Assembly: GCA_027307235.1 (NCBI GenBank)
Contig: DAHUXH010000020.1
Span: 62,001 to 126,000 of the forward strand
Direction: 5' to 3'
DNA from: Vulcanimicrobiota bacterium
GTDB taxonomy: Bacteria; Vulcanimicrobiota; Vulcanimicrobiia; Vulcanimicrobiales; Vulcanimicrobiaceae
Length of the DNA stretch: 64,000 nt
Shown: one piece after another, positions 16,765-25,176 of the stretch
Numbering within the stretch: position 1 is the first letter of the stretch
Layout of the letters: every line of letters begins with the position of its first letter
Translations under genes and position numbers: made by a program
The notes under the pieces: generated by a model
Told to the model about the DNA's origin: nothing
The model's database searches: none
What the model saw: the letters and a program-made list of their open reading frames with translations, nothing else

Positions 16765-17763
16765 CTAACGTTTCGCGAGACTCATGATACGAAGCACGGG
16801 GCGTCCGGCGACGTCTTGCAGCGGCCAATACGTGAGACCGTTCATGGGATCAACCGAAACGGTATGCGCAGCGGGAGCCAGAAATGCCTGAGCGATCCGG
16901 CTCACCGATGCGGCATCGGTGAAGAGCGAAACGACCCCGCTCTCGGCAGACACGTAAACAATGTGGTTTCGCGCATCCAAAGCGAGAACGTCCGGATTCT
17001 GCCCAATCGTCCAGCTCCCGCCGATGCGCATAGTGCGCAGGTCAAGCCACATGAACGTCGCGTTGTCTTCGCACGCGATGAACACTCTGCGGCGTACGGA
17101 ATCGATTTGCAGACCATGGTTGCCCGCGCAACCCGGCAAGGCCGTGCGGCTCAGAATGCGAGCGCTGCGTGGGTCGATTTCGACCAATTGATTGGCGCCT
17201 TCGGCATTCACGTACATGTGCTGCGACGCGGGATCATATTGCGTGTTTCCGACCTGGCCGCCGAGCGGGATCGTCGTAACGAGTCGTCCTTGTGATGCGT
17301 CGATGACGGTGTCAGTACCGCCACGTTCATCCGACACGAATACACGATTCGTGCCCGGATCGTACGCGATGCCGTCGGGATAGACGCCGGCGCCCGTTCG
17401 CCATTTGACTTTGAAGGTCGATTCGTCGATCGCCAGCAGTTCATTCGTTCCGGTGGCACTGGCGAACACCGTATGGAGTTGCGGCACCGCAAGGACGCCA
17501 TGAACGGCAGCAACATCGGGGATCGTTCCCACAACACGACGCGAGTTCACGTCGACCGCGATCATCGTGCTGTCACCGAGGTGAGCGATAAAGAGGAGCC
17601 GCCGGGCAGCGTCCAGACTTTGATAATCCAACCTCGTTGGATTCCCTGGAAGCGGAATGTCGGCAACGCTCTTCAACGGCAGTGGATCCGTCGCAGCAGC
17701 CTGCTGCGCGCAACCAACGGCGAGCATGCAAGCCAAAAGCCAAATCCGATTTCTGTTTGTCAT
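16765..17763 (-). CDS. YncE/SMP-30-like beta-propeller lipoprotein
   Basis: 332 residues. The N-terminus MTNRNRIWLLACMLAVGCAQQ is a lipoprotein signal with Cys18 as the likely lipidated residue, which decides the start at 17763. The mature part holds propeller repeats of the YncE type (DYQSLDAARRLLFIAHLG; IAYDPGTNRVFVSDE; DPASQHMYVNAEGANQ). Such proteins are usually envelope-located, with no catalytic role known. Isolated between convergent and toxin-like genes. Confidence 0.85.
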   Translation of the reverse strand: MTNRNRIWLLACMLAVGCAQQAAATDPLPLKSVADIPLPGNPTRLDYQSLDAARRLLFIAHLGDSTMIAVDVNSRRVVGTIPDVAAVHGVLAVPQLHTVFASATGTNELLAIDESTFKVKWRTGAGVYPDGIAYDPGTNRVFVSDERGGTDTVIDASQGRLVTTIPLGGQVGNTQYDPASQHMYVNAEGANQLVEIDPRSARILSRTALPGCAGNHGLQIDSVRRRVFIACEDNATFMWLDLRTMRIGGSWTIGQNPDVLALDARNHIVYVSAESGVVSLFTDAASVSRIAQAFLAPAAHTVSVDPMNGLTYWPLQDVAGRPVLRIMSLAKR

Positions 17764-17832
17764 CACTACGCGAACCTTTTTGAGAATGGAGGGATTGCGC
17801 CGTCGGGTCTGGCGCAAGAGCGGCGTGAAAGG

Positions 17833-18297
17833 CTAGGAACGACGGTCCATGTAGGTTGAGGGGTACACCCGGTGGTTCGGGTCCCACCACAACAAGAAAC
17901 AGACACCGTTTTCAATAATGCCCCATACGCGCTTCTTGCCCGTGACGCGCAAGGTTACCACTTCGTCCAAACCGCCTTGCCAATCGTCATCGAGACACTC
18001 TTGTGCGTCTTTGCAAATGTCGGACGTGTCGCAGGGATGATTGTGCTTCCTGCCTGTGTCGAGAATGTCGCCCCAAGTCATCGACTCCAGATTTTTCAAA
18101 CGTTCGATCACTTGCACCATGTCTTGGCGGTCGATGTCGCTCCAGCCGAACGGTTTAGACAAGCGCAAATTGCTGAGCCGCCACGTCGGCTTCAAACGAT
18201 AAAACGAATCCGCGTCAGCCGTGTTTGCACGCGGTTTCTTTTCCAGTTTGACATCGATCGCCATGCGAGGGCTCTTCGTTGGCGAAGGCTCGCGCAT
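17833..18297 (-). CDS. Putative toxin paired with a Panacea antitoxin
   Basis: 154-residue protein, or 143 from the second ATG at 18264. The C-terminus KKRVWGIIENGVCFLLWWDP followed by NHRVYP is a pattern I associate with RelE-like RNase toxins and hypothetical proteins next to DUF4065 genes; the middle part is unrecognised (WRLSNLRLSKPFGWSDIDRQ). It lies 47 nt after the antitoxin stop, same strand. A 9-bp hairpin (18284-18310) holds its AAGAAGG ribosome-binding site in one arm and the ATG in the loop. Toxin assignment comes from position plus the C-terminal pattern. It is less sure than the antitoxin. Confidence 0.6.
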   Translation of the reverse strand: MREPSPTKSPRMAIDVKLEKKPRANTADADSFYRLKPTWRLSNLRLSKPFGWSDIDRQDMVQVIERLKNLESMTWGDILDTGRKHNHPCDTSDICKDAQECLDDDWQGGLDEVVTLRVTGKKRVWGIIENGVCFLLWWDPNHRVYPSTYMDRRS

Positions 18298-18310
18298 CGC
18301 ACGAGCCTTC
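18284..18310. promoter_or_regulatory. Hairpin over the toxin start codon
   Basis: Perfect 9-bp arms (18284-18292, 18302-18310) with a 9-nt loop. In the toxin mRNA the stem takes up part of AAGAAGG and the loop displays the ATG at 18297. On the plus strand the same structure is followed by TTTTTGTCTTT and looks like an intrinsic terminator. It could lower toxin translation or end an antisense transcript. Confidence 0.6.
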
Positions 18311-18344
18311 TTTTTGTCTTTGCCCACCCGAGGTTCAGTGCTCC

Positions 18345-18767
18345 CTAAAGTCCGCCGTAGTACTCCGCCAGTGCGTCCAGTGTGATTTCGCTGCTGCAAC
18401 GGGCGCCCGCAGGAAGCGCGCCACGCGCGTCCTTCCACGGGTTCTCCGAATGCGTCAAGTCGGAGAGCCACTGTGACGCCTTGTCACCGTAGAACTTCAA
18501 AACCGCCTCAATTGTCTCCGCGCCCTTCTCATCAATGGCTTCGGGATTGCCACCAACGGTTTCAACGTTGAACTGGCCGCGGTGGCGTTCGTAGAGTTCG
18601 GGGCACACCGGCCCGTTCGCCCATGCTTCGATGCGGTCTGAGAACAATGGGCGATCATCCCAAACGAGCGACCACGCCTGAGCGTAGTACACGAGCTTCT
18701 GAAGCTTCATCGCGGGCAGGGAACCACGCCTGCGCAGGATATGCTCGGCGACGTCCGTTGAGTGCAC
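18345..18767 (-). CDS. Panacea (DUF4065/SocA-like) antitoxin
   Basis: 140 residues. The Panacea/DUF4065 marks are VAEHILRRRG, MKLQKLVYYAQAWSLVW and EAWANGPVCPELYERHRG. The start is GTG 18767 with a perfect AAGGAGG 6 nt upstream, just where the domain begins; in-frame ATGs at 18935 and 18917 would add an extension without known homology. Family members (for example Caulobacter SocA, and the many pairs described as hyperpromiscuous Panacea antitoxins) neutralise very different toxins, so the domain does not predict the partner. It is first in the pair with the gene at 17833-18297 and lies next to tRNA-Leu. Confidence 0.88.
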   Translation of the reverse strand: MHSTDVAEHILRRRGSLPAMKLQKLVYYAQAWSLVWDDRPLFSDRIEAWANGPVCPELYERHRGQFNVETVGGNPEAIDEKGAETIEAVLKFYGDKASQWLSDLTHSENPWKDARGALPAGARCSSEITLDALAEYYGGL

Positions 18768-18979
18768 GAGCTCCTCCTTCCCTTCGTTTTGATAGGGCGC
18801 AACCAGCGTTTGTCCACGGGGCAAACCCCAGAAGAAACCCTGGAACTGTGCCCAAAGTTCGGCGACGCTGAAATGCCGGCCTTTAGCAAAGCGGCCGTAA
18901 GCTTGGCGGTGGTCCATCAATGGTTGTCCGTCCATTGATCTTCACTCGCTTTGTTCCACTGTCTAGATTCAGAGATTCA

Positions 18980-18997
18980 GCGGTTCGCATGAACCGC
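18980..18997. promoter_or_regulatory. Inverted repeat upstream of the Panacea module
   Basis: GCGGTTC-GCAT-GAACCGC, 7-bp perfect arms around a 4-nt centre. It lies between the tRNA gene and the antitoxin, about 210 bp before the GTG, in an AT-richer leader. It could be an autoregulatory operator or an RNA hairpin. Confidence 0.4.
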
Positions 18998-19078
18998 AGC
19001 GGAACAGTGAAACCTGCTCGTCGGAACATTCGAAAACGTTCTCGGACATCAACGCGAAAAAATCGCGAAACAAAAATC

Positions 19079-19162
19079 TGCCCAGAAAGGGACTCGAACC
19101 CCCACGATGTTGCCACCACTGGTACCTGAAACCAGCGCGTCTACCAATTCCGCCATCTGGGC
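19079..19162 (-). tRNA. tRNA-Leu (anticodon CAG)
   Basis: 84-nt type II tRNA. Acceptor arms GCCCAGA and TCTGGGC pair fully; the D-loop has GGTAGACG, the anticodon stem CTGGT/ACCAG encloses TTCAGGT (anticodon CAG, reads CUG), then a long variable arm and GGTTCGAGTCC in the T arm. Discriminator A; CCA is not encoded. Its 3' end faces the toxin-antitoxin pair. Confidence 0.97.
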
Positions 19163-19267
19163 GCGGCCGAACCCGATTCTCGCACCGCTACGGTGACCCT
19201 GCAAGTACTGATGTTGCTGGCCGTGTGAAACTTGTTTTGGGGGCGGGGCGGTTGATGGCAGCACCCC

Positions 19268-20224
19268 ATGAGTCCTCGTCCCCTGCCGATCGATGATCGT
19301 GCCGAAGATCTTGCCCTTGACCCCTACTCCGCAGCCGTAACCCATGCCGCCGAGCGGGTAAGCCCGGCTGTGGTCGCGATCGAGGTGCGCAACGGACGCG
19401 GCGGAGGGAACGGCTCGGGGTTCGTCTTCACGCCGGACGGTTTCGTCCTGACCAACAGCCACGTCGTTCATGGCGCACAGGAGATCTCGGTCTCGCTCCT
19501 TGATGGGCGCGAACGCAGCGCAACCGTGATCGGCAACGACCCGCACACCGACCTGGCCGTCCTGCGGATTCGTGCCGACGGCCTAAAGGCGGCCGAGCTT
19601 GGGGACTCCGCGCGCCTTCGCCCGGGGCAGCTCGTCGTGGCCGTCGGCAATCCGTTCGGCTTGCAGTACACGGTGACGGCCGGTGTCGTGAGCGCGGTCG
19701 GGCGGACATTGCGCTCGCAGACCGGCCGTTTGATCGACAACGTGATCCAAACCGATGCCGCGCTCAATCCCGGGAACTCCGGCGGTCCGCTGGTCACCGC
19801 CGACGGGCGCGTCGTCGGGGTCAACACGGCGGTTTTCCCGGGTCAAGGTCTGTGCTTCGCGATCGCGGTCAACACCGCAAAGTACGTGGCGGGCCTGCTG
19901 ATACGCGACGGGAAGGTCCGGCGCGGGTACTTCGGCATCGCCGGCGCGGACATCGACCTCCCGGCGCAGGTCATGCGCAGGCACGGCCTGCACGAGCGGC
20001 GAGCGGTCGTCGTGCAAGCGGTCGAACCGGGAAGCCCGGCCGATATCGCCGGGCTGCGCGCCGGCGACGTGCTGACCTCCTTCGAGCGAGAGCCCGTTCG
20101 CAGCGTCGATGACCTCCATCGTTTGCTGACGACCGTTGACTTGCGGCGACCATACAAGCTGAAAATTCTTCGCAAGGCCGAACATCTGGAGCCCATCATT
20201 TTCCCAGTCGAGGCGCCTGCGTGA
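19268..20224 (+). CDS. HtrA/DegP-like S1C serine protease with PDZ domain, no export signal
   Basis: 318 residues. The triad is visible: His65 in LTNSHVV, Asp95 in HTDLAVL and Ser171 in NPGNSGGP. A single PDZ domain follows (about 225-310; [19 protein letters not shown]). Unlike typical HtrA there is no signal peptide or membrane anchor: the protein starts [15 protein letters not shown]. It is probably cytosolic, or leaves by another route. It shares a GTGA overlap with the MFS gene. Confidence 0.92.
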   Translation: MSPRPLPIDDRAEDLALDPYSAAVTHAAERVSPAVVAIEVRNGRGGGNGSGFVFTPDGFVLTNSHVVHGAQEISVSLLDGRERSATVIGNDPHTDLAVLRIRADGLKAAELGDSARLRPGQLVVAVGNPFGLQYTVTAGVVSAVGRTLRSQTGRLIDNVIQTDAALNPGNSGGPLVTADGRVVGVNTAVFPGQGLCFAIAVNTAKYVAGLLIRDGKVRRGYFGIAGADIDLPAQVMRRHGLHERRAVVVQAVEPGSPADIAGLRAGDVLTSFEREPVRSVDDLHRLLTTVDLRRPYKLKILRKAEHLEPIIFPVEAPA

Positions 20225-21426
20225 TTCGCAAACTTCTTCCCATTCTCGGCATCACGTTCGTCGACATCATCGGGTTCAGTATGTTGCTCCCGGTGCTGCC
20301 GTATTTCGTGACCCACTTCGGCGCCTCGGCATTCGTGGTGGGCTTGCTCACGTCGACGTTTTCACTCTGCGGGCTGATCGCCGGGCCGATCTGGGGAAAT
20401 CTCTCCGACCGCGTCGGCCGCAAATCCATCCTCATCATCAGCCAGGTTGGCGCGACCATCGGCTGGGCGCTGCTCGCGTTCGCTCCGAACATCTTCATCG
20501 TGTTCATCGCCCGCGTCATCGAAGGCGTCTCCGGCGGGAACATCGGCATCACGCAAGCCTACGTCGCCGATCTGGTCGAGCCGAAACAGCGCGCCCGCGC
20601 GTTCGGGTTGATCATGGCAACATTCAGCGCCGCGATGGTCTTCGGTCCGTCGGGCGGCGGATTGCTCTACACGAAGTTCGGATTTGCGGCGCCGTTCCTG
20701 GCGGCAGCGGCGTTGCAGATGCTCACCTTGGTGCTGACGATCGTGCTGCTGCCGGAATCGCGTTCGAAGAGGAGCGCGGACGAACCGTCGGTCGGCATGC
20801 GCGACATTGTCGCGACCTTCTCCAAACCGCATCTGCGCCCGCTGCTCGCACAGCGGCTCGCGCTCTCGCTCGGGCAATACGCGTGGTACGGCGTGATCGC
20901 GCTGTACCTCAACTACCAACTCGGCTATCAGTTGGCGACGAGCACCTATATTTTCTCCGGTTTCGCGATCCTCAACGTCTTGATCAATATCGGCATCGTC
21001 GGCCGCGTCTCGTCACGCTTCGGCAATCGCGCTATGTCCAACGCCGGATTTGTGACCCTGATGGGCGCTTTTGCGCTCGCGCCGTTCGTGCACAACTTCA
21101 CGCTGCTGGCGGTGAGCATGGTCGGCTTCGCCCTCGGCGGCGCGTTCGCGCAGACCGGAGTCACCGCATTGATCAGCACGGCCGCGGGCGAACACGAGCA
21201 GGGAACGGTCCTTAGCGTCGGCTCCTCGCTCGACTCGTTCTCCGGCGTCGTCTCTCCGCTGATCTCGACCGGCATGCTCACGCGCTTCGGCTCGCCGACC
21301 GCAACCGTTGCCTCGTTCTTCTTCGCGGGCGTCGCATCGGTGCTCGGCTTCGCGGCCGCACGCAAGCACAACGACACCTTGCACCAGCCTGCGGTGGTGG
21401 TTGAAGAACATGCCCTCGAAGCGTGA
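20221..21426 (+). CDS. MFS transporter, TetA/DHA1-like
   Basis: 401-residue, 12-helix permease. Helix 1 starts [20 protein letters not shown]; the loop 2-3 signature is [14 protein letters not shown]; motif C-like glycines occur in GPSGGGLL. This resembles drug:H+ antiporters of the Tet/Bcr group. Start GTG overlaps the protease stop, so the two are co-translated. Substrate unknown. Confidence 0.9.
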   Translation: MIRKLLPILGITFVDIIGFSMLLPVLPYFVTHFGASAFVVGLLTSTFSLCGLIAGPIWGNLSDRVGRKSILIISQVGATIGWALLAFAPNIFIVFIARVIEGVSGGNIGITQAYVADLVEPKQRARAFGLIMATFSAAMVFGPSGGGLLYTKFGFAAPFLAAAALQMLTLVLTIVLLPESRSKRSADEPSVGMRDIVATFSKPHLRPLLAQRLALSLGQYAWYGVIALYLNYQLGYQLATSTYIFSGFAILNVLINIGIVGRVSSRFGNRAMSNAGFVTLMGAFALAPFVHNFTLLAVSMVGFALGGAFAQTGVTALISTAAGEHEQGTVLSVGSSLDSFSGVVSPLISTGMLTRFGSPTATVASFFFAGVASVLGFAAARKHNDTLHQPAVVVEEHALEA

Positions 21427-21434
21427 GGGCAGCC

Positions 21435-21539
21435 CTAACCGCGGCGGAAGACGAGCGTGAGGAGCGCGGCGATGAGCACGATGATCGTCATGCCGAGAAA
21501 TGCGGCGAGCCTGCGGCCGCGCGACGACGGTGATTGCAT
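21435..21539 (-). CDS. Possible single-span small membrane protein (34 aa)
   Basis: A short ORF MQSPSSRGRRLAAFLGMT continues into a hydrophobic span (IIVLIAALLTLVF) and ends RRG. Positive residues flank one TM helix, as in real small membrane proteins. It lies between the MFS gene and the DUF255 gene on the opposite strand; GAGAAG is close to the ATG. Support is only compositional. Confidence 0.35.
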   Translation of the reverse strand: MQSPSSRGRRLAAFLGMTIIVLIAALLTLVFRRG

Positions 21540-21560
21540 TCTTCTCGGAGTTCGGTACCG

Positions 21561-23291
21561 ATGAGCGAATTTCACTTCTCCCCGCGCACCAATCGCGCGC
21601 ATGAGATCGCCTGGCAGCCGTGGTCCGGCGCCGCCTTCGAACGCGCCCGGCGTGAAGACAAGCCGATCTTGCTCTCGATCTCGGCGGTATGGTGCCACTG
21701 GTGCCACGTCATGGACGAAACGTCGTACTCCGACGGCGACGTCATCGCGCGCATCAACGAGCAGTTCGTCCCGGTGCGTGTCGACAACGATCTGCGCCCG
21801 GACGTCAACGCCCGCTACAACATGGGCGGCTGGCCCACCACCGCGTTCCTGACGCCCGACGGCACGATCGTCACCGGAGCCACGTACTTGCCGCCCGATA
21901 CGATGCGGCGCGTCCTCGACGACATCGCGCGCTTCTACGCGGAAAACAAGGCGGAGATCGCAGCACGTTCGACCGGAGCCGCCGCGCCACGGGTGTACGA
22001 CCCGGCGGCGCCCGCCGAGCTCACTGCACACGCGATCGCACATATCGTCGAAGAGATCGCCCAGGGATACGATGACCTCTACGGCGGCTTCGGCGACGCA
22101 CCGAAGTTCCCGCAAACGGAAGCCCTCGAATTTCTTCTCTCAGAATGGCGCATCAGCGGAGAGCAGCGTTTATTCGAGATGGTCGCCAAGACGATGCTCG
22201 GCATGTCGCGCGGCGGCATGTACGATCACGTCGAAGGCGGTTTCTTCCGCTACTCGACGACACGCGACTGGTCGGTGCCGCACTTCGAGAAGATGAGCGA
22301 AGATCACGCCGGACTGATTCGCCTCTTGTCATCGCTCGTGACGTCGACGCGCAATCACGCCTTCCGCGACGCGCTGATCTCGACGCTGCACTACGCGCGC
22401 ACGGTGTTGCGCGATCCGAAAACCGGCTTCTTCGCGGGCAGTCAAGACGCCGACGAAGCCTACTATGAACGTCCGCTCGACGAGCGCCGCAAGACCACTG
22501 CACCGTACGTCGACCGTCGTGCGTACTCGAATTGGACGGCGGGACTAGCCAGTGCATGGGCACATGCCGCACGCGCGCTCGACGACGACACGATCGCCGC
22601 GGAAACCGTCGCCACGCTCGATGCCATGCACGAGCGGCTGCGCGACCCCGACGGGCTGCTGTTTCACGTGCTTGCTCCGGGCGAGGCGCCCGCGGTGCGC
22701 GGTTTGCTCACCGATCAGGTTTCCTACAGTCGCGCGCTCATCGACGCACACGAACTCACGGGTGAAGCCCGCTTCTTGGAGCGCGCCTGCGCGCACGCGG
22801 ATGCAACGATCGCGCACCTCGGTGCGCCGGACGGCGGTTTCTTCGACCATGCGCCCGTCGAAGAACAGATCGGCCGGTTGACCGTGCAGGATCGTCCGAT
22901 CATCGACAACGGCGTTTTTGCCGACGCGCTGCTGCGGCTGGCGACGCTCACCGATCGGGCAATCTACCGCGAACACGCGCAGCGCACATTGCTGTTGTAT
23001 GCGCGCACGCACGCCAACGCCGGCTCGTTTGCCGCAACCTACGCGCGCGCGTTGCGGCGCTTCCTTGCGCCGAGCGTCTCGGTCAAGATCAGCGGTGCTC
23101 CGCCGGACACCGGCGAGTTTCGCGAAGCGGCGTCGCGCCTGCCCTCACCGCTCGTCTGCGTTCGCACCGAACCGTCAACCGATTCGCCGGCCGCACAGGT
23201 CTGCGTCGGCATGACCTGCGCCCCACCGGCTCGCGATCCGGCGCTCATCCGCGACCGCTACGACTCGCTGGTGCTGATGACAAGGCACTAA
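21561..23291 (+). CDS. DUF255 thioredoxin-domain protein (YyaL/SPATA20 family)
   Basis: 576 residues. An N-terminal thioredoxin-like domain has WCHWCHVMDETSYSD in place of a plain CxxC and GGWPTTAFLTPDG as the cis-Pro region; the rest is an (alpha/alpha)6 glycan-hydrolase-like domain (GGFGDAPKFPQTEALEFLL; MYDHVEGGFFRYS). Slightly shorter than the usual 650-700 residues. Start ATG 21561 with GGAG 10 nt upstream. The biochemical role of the family is not settled. Confidence 0.92.
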   Translation: MSEFHFSPRTNRAHEIAWQPWSGAAFERARREDKPILLSISAVWCHWCHVMDETSYSDGDVIARINEQFVPVRVDNDLRPDVNARYNMGGWPTTAFLTPDGTIVTGATYLPPDTMRRVLDDIARFYAENKAEIAARSTGAAAPRVYDPAAPAELTAHAIAHIVEEIAQGYDDLYGGFGDAPKFPQTEALEFLLSEWRISGEQRLFEMVAKTMLGMSRGGMYDHVEGGFFRYSTTRDWSVPHFEKMSEDHAGLIRLLSSLVTSTRNHAFRDALISTLHYARTVLRDPKTGFFAGSQDADEAYYERPLDERRKTTAPYVDRRAYSNWTAGLASAWAHAARALDDDTIAAETVATLDAMHERLRDPDGLLFHVLAPGEAPAVRGLLTDQVSYSRALIDAHELTGEARFLERACAHADATIAHLGAPDGGFFDHAPVEEQIGRLTVQDRPIIDNGVFADALLRLATLTDRAIYREHAQRTLLLYARTHANAGSFAATYARALRRFLAPSVSVKISGAPPDTGEFREAASRLPSPLVCVRTEPSTDSPAAQVCVGMTCAPPARDPALIRDRYDSLVLMTRH

Positions 23292-23299
23292 ACGCGCGC

Positions 23300-24478
23300 T
23301 CACGTCGAGGGACGCACGATCGCGTTCCAGTACCACACGCCGTACATGCACGCCATGAACGAGTAGACGATGAACACGCGCATGACCGTCGAGAACTTTT
23401 CACGCGCCGCCAGCGCCATCAGCACCAACAAGAACGGCAGGACGTCCAGGATATGGCGCATCCCGTATTGCGCGTACCCATTGACGTAATAGAGCAACGA
23501 CGGACCGATGGCAAGCGCGGTCGCAAGCCACATCGCGATCACGTCGGCTCGAGGGCGGCGCGCGAAGAGCACGAGCGCAAGTGCCGGACTCGTCCACGTC
23601 AGTGCGACGCCGGAGAAAGACGGGATGACGAACGGCGCTTGCGACGAGAACGCCGGATATTGCACGAAGAACGAGTACAGTTGATTGGGCACGTTGGCAA
23701 GCGCGAACGGCGAACCGCCCGGCGTGCCGAGCGAATCCTGGTGGTAGAAGATCGTGTGCCCGCTATCCCAGGGAACACCCCACCGCGCCAGGTTATACGC
23801 AATCCACAGCGCCGCTGCCGGAACAAGTACCGCCGCTGCCGAGATCAGGTGCGAACGCAGGACATCCCGCGGGGATGACTTTCGATTCTCTGATGCGCGC
23901 ATGAGCGAAAGCGCCACGATGACCGGGAGTGCCATGACCACCGTGAAGCGCGACGCGATCGCGGCCACATACAACAGCAAGACCAGCCACGAGCGGTTCT
24001 TCCCGTACAGTTCGGCGAGCGCGAGCGTCAGAAAACACACGCACGAGGTCTGCGCGATGAACCACACATCGCCGAGCATCGAACACCACAAGAGCGGCGT
24101 TCCAGCCCAGAAGAACAGGCACAGCCACGCGCTGGTCTCGGGCGAACAGTTCAACCGCCGGCACAACACCCACGCCGCCGCGACGGCGATCGCGCAGAGC
24201 ACGACCGCGAGCAGCGTTTGATTGGCCGCCGTGCCAAAGATCGCGACGAACGGCATCAACAGCACGCCGGGAAGCGGGTCGTTGACGATGTAGCGATGGC
24301 TGTTCCACAACACCGCGTCGATGTACGAACCCGGCCAGTTGATCCAGAGGTGACCGTGCAGCAGCGCGTCGGCAAAGAGCACGTAGTTGTTGTACGGCGT
24401 CGAACGTCCGTGCGTGAAGATCCACGTGGCGATCAAGACGACGATCGCAACGACGAACGTGCGGTTGAACGGACGCAC
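23300..24478 (-). CDS. Polytopic membrane protein, GT-C/GT39-like
   Basis: 392 residues with about ten membrane helices. The first loop holds a charged, aromatic region (HGRSTPYNNYVLFADALLHG; SHRYIVNDPLPGVLL), reminiscent of GT-C glycosyltransferases that use polyprenyl-phosphate sugars, but I see no firm DD/DE catalytic signature. The start is GTG 24478, sharing its G with the stop of the preceding gene (TAGTG); an ATG at 24568 would give a 91-nt overlap. Last gene of the long minus-strand train. Confidence 0.65.
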   Translation of the reverse strand: MRPFNRTFVVAIVVLIATWIFTHGRSTPYNNYVLFADALLHGHLWINWPGSYIDAVLWNSHRYIVNDPLPGVLLMPFVAIFGTAANQTLLAVVLCAIAVAAAWVLCRRLNCSPETSAWLCLFFWAGTPLLWCSMLGDVWFIAQTSCVCFLTLALAELYGKNRSWLVLLLYVAAIASRFTVVMALPVIVALSLMRASENRKSSPRDVLRSHLISAAAVLVPAAALWIAYNLARWGVPWDSGHTIFYHQDSLGTPGGSPFALANVPNQLYSFFVQYPAFSSQAPFVIPSFSGVALTWTSPALALVLFARRPRADVIAMWLATALAIGPSLLYYVNGYAQYGMRHILDVLPFLLVLMALAAREKFSTVMRVFIVYSFMACMYGVWYWNAIVRPST

Positions 24479-25176
24479 TAGATCGGCGGAAGCGTTGCCG
24501 CCGGGAGCGGACGCGGGCTCTGGAACGTGGATGGCGGCAAGTTCGGCGGGAAGCGGTAGTCGCTCCACGCGAGGCGCTCGCGCGCCGGTTTTCCTTCAAC
24601 GCTCGCGCTCACGGTCGCCAGCACCGGCATCCAGTAGGGGCCGAAACCGGAATAGGTGATCGTTCCGGTGCCGTGCGCCGACGAACCGATGGAATGAAAC
24701 CGTATTGAGCGCGGAAGAAAAGTCCGCCCGTCGATCGTGATCTCGTCGACGACGAATCTGCCGACGCTCGCCAGCGGCGTCGTCGAAAACACGTAGACGT
24801 AGGTTCCTTCGGCCTTCGCCGCACGTTCGAACCGCACATCGTAGCGCGGCTCGCGCGGCGCGATGCGTTCGACCGCGTAGCGATCGGTACGCTGCTCGAT
24901 GCGCACGATCTTCTGTTTGAGTCCGACGTTGTTGACGGCCAGCGTCTCGTCACGTACCTTCGATCCGCTGCGATAGATGAGATGGCGCTGCTCGATCTGC
25001 ACCGGCCCCGCCTGTGAGACCACGAACGTGAATATCTGCGCCTTCGGTGTGGCGAGCGCGTCGAGCGCCGCGCCGTAGCGCGCGAGGACGGTTTGCGGGT
25101 CGATGGCCTCCGGCGGTTCGGCCGCGCCGAGCCATGCGATCGCCGCGACGCAGAGCATCGCGACGTGGCGTCTCAT
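24478..25176 (-). CDS. Secreted protein of unknown function
   Basis: 232 residues. It has a signal peptide (MRRHVAMLCVAAIAWLGAAE) and then a beta-rich domain beginning IDPQTVLARYGAALDALATP. The opening, with a helix followed by strands that discuss no catalytic motif, resembles LolA/outer-membrane lipoprotein-sorting-like folds, but that is only a hint. It overlaps the alaS stop by ATGA and is coupled to the downstream membrane protein by TAGTG. Confidence 0.7.
   Translation of the reverse strand: MRRHVAMLCVAAIAWLGAAEPPEAIDPQTVLARYGAALDALATPKAQIFTFVVSQAGPVQIEQRHLIYRSGSKVRDETLAVNNVGLKQKIVRIEQRTDRYAVERIAPREPRYDVRFERAAKAEGTYVYVFSTTPLASVGRFVVDEITIDGRTFLPRSIRFHSIGSSAHGTGTITYSGFGPYWMPVLATVSASVEGKPARERLAWSDYRFPPNLPPSTFQSPRPLPAATLPPI

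Noticed and set aside
18768-18935. N-terminal extension of the Panacea antitoxin
   Set aside because: The perfect AAGGAGG plus GTG lies exactly at the domain start; the extension has no similarity to the family.
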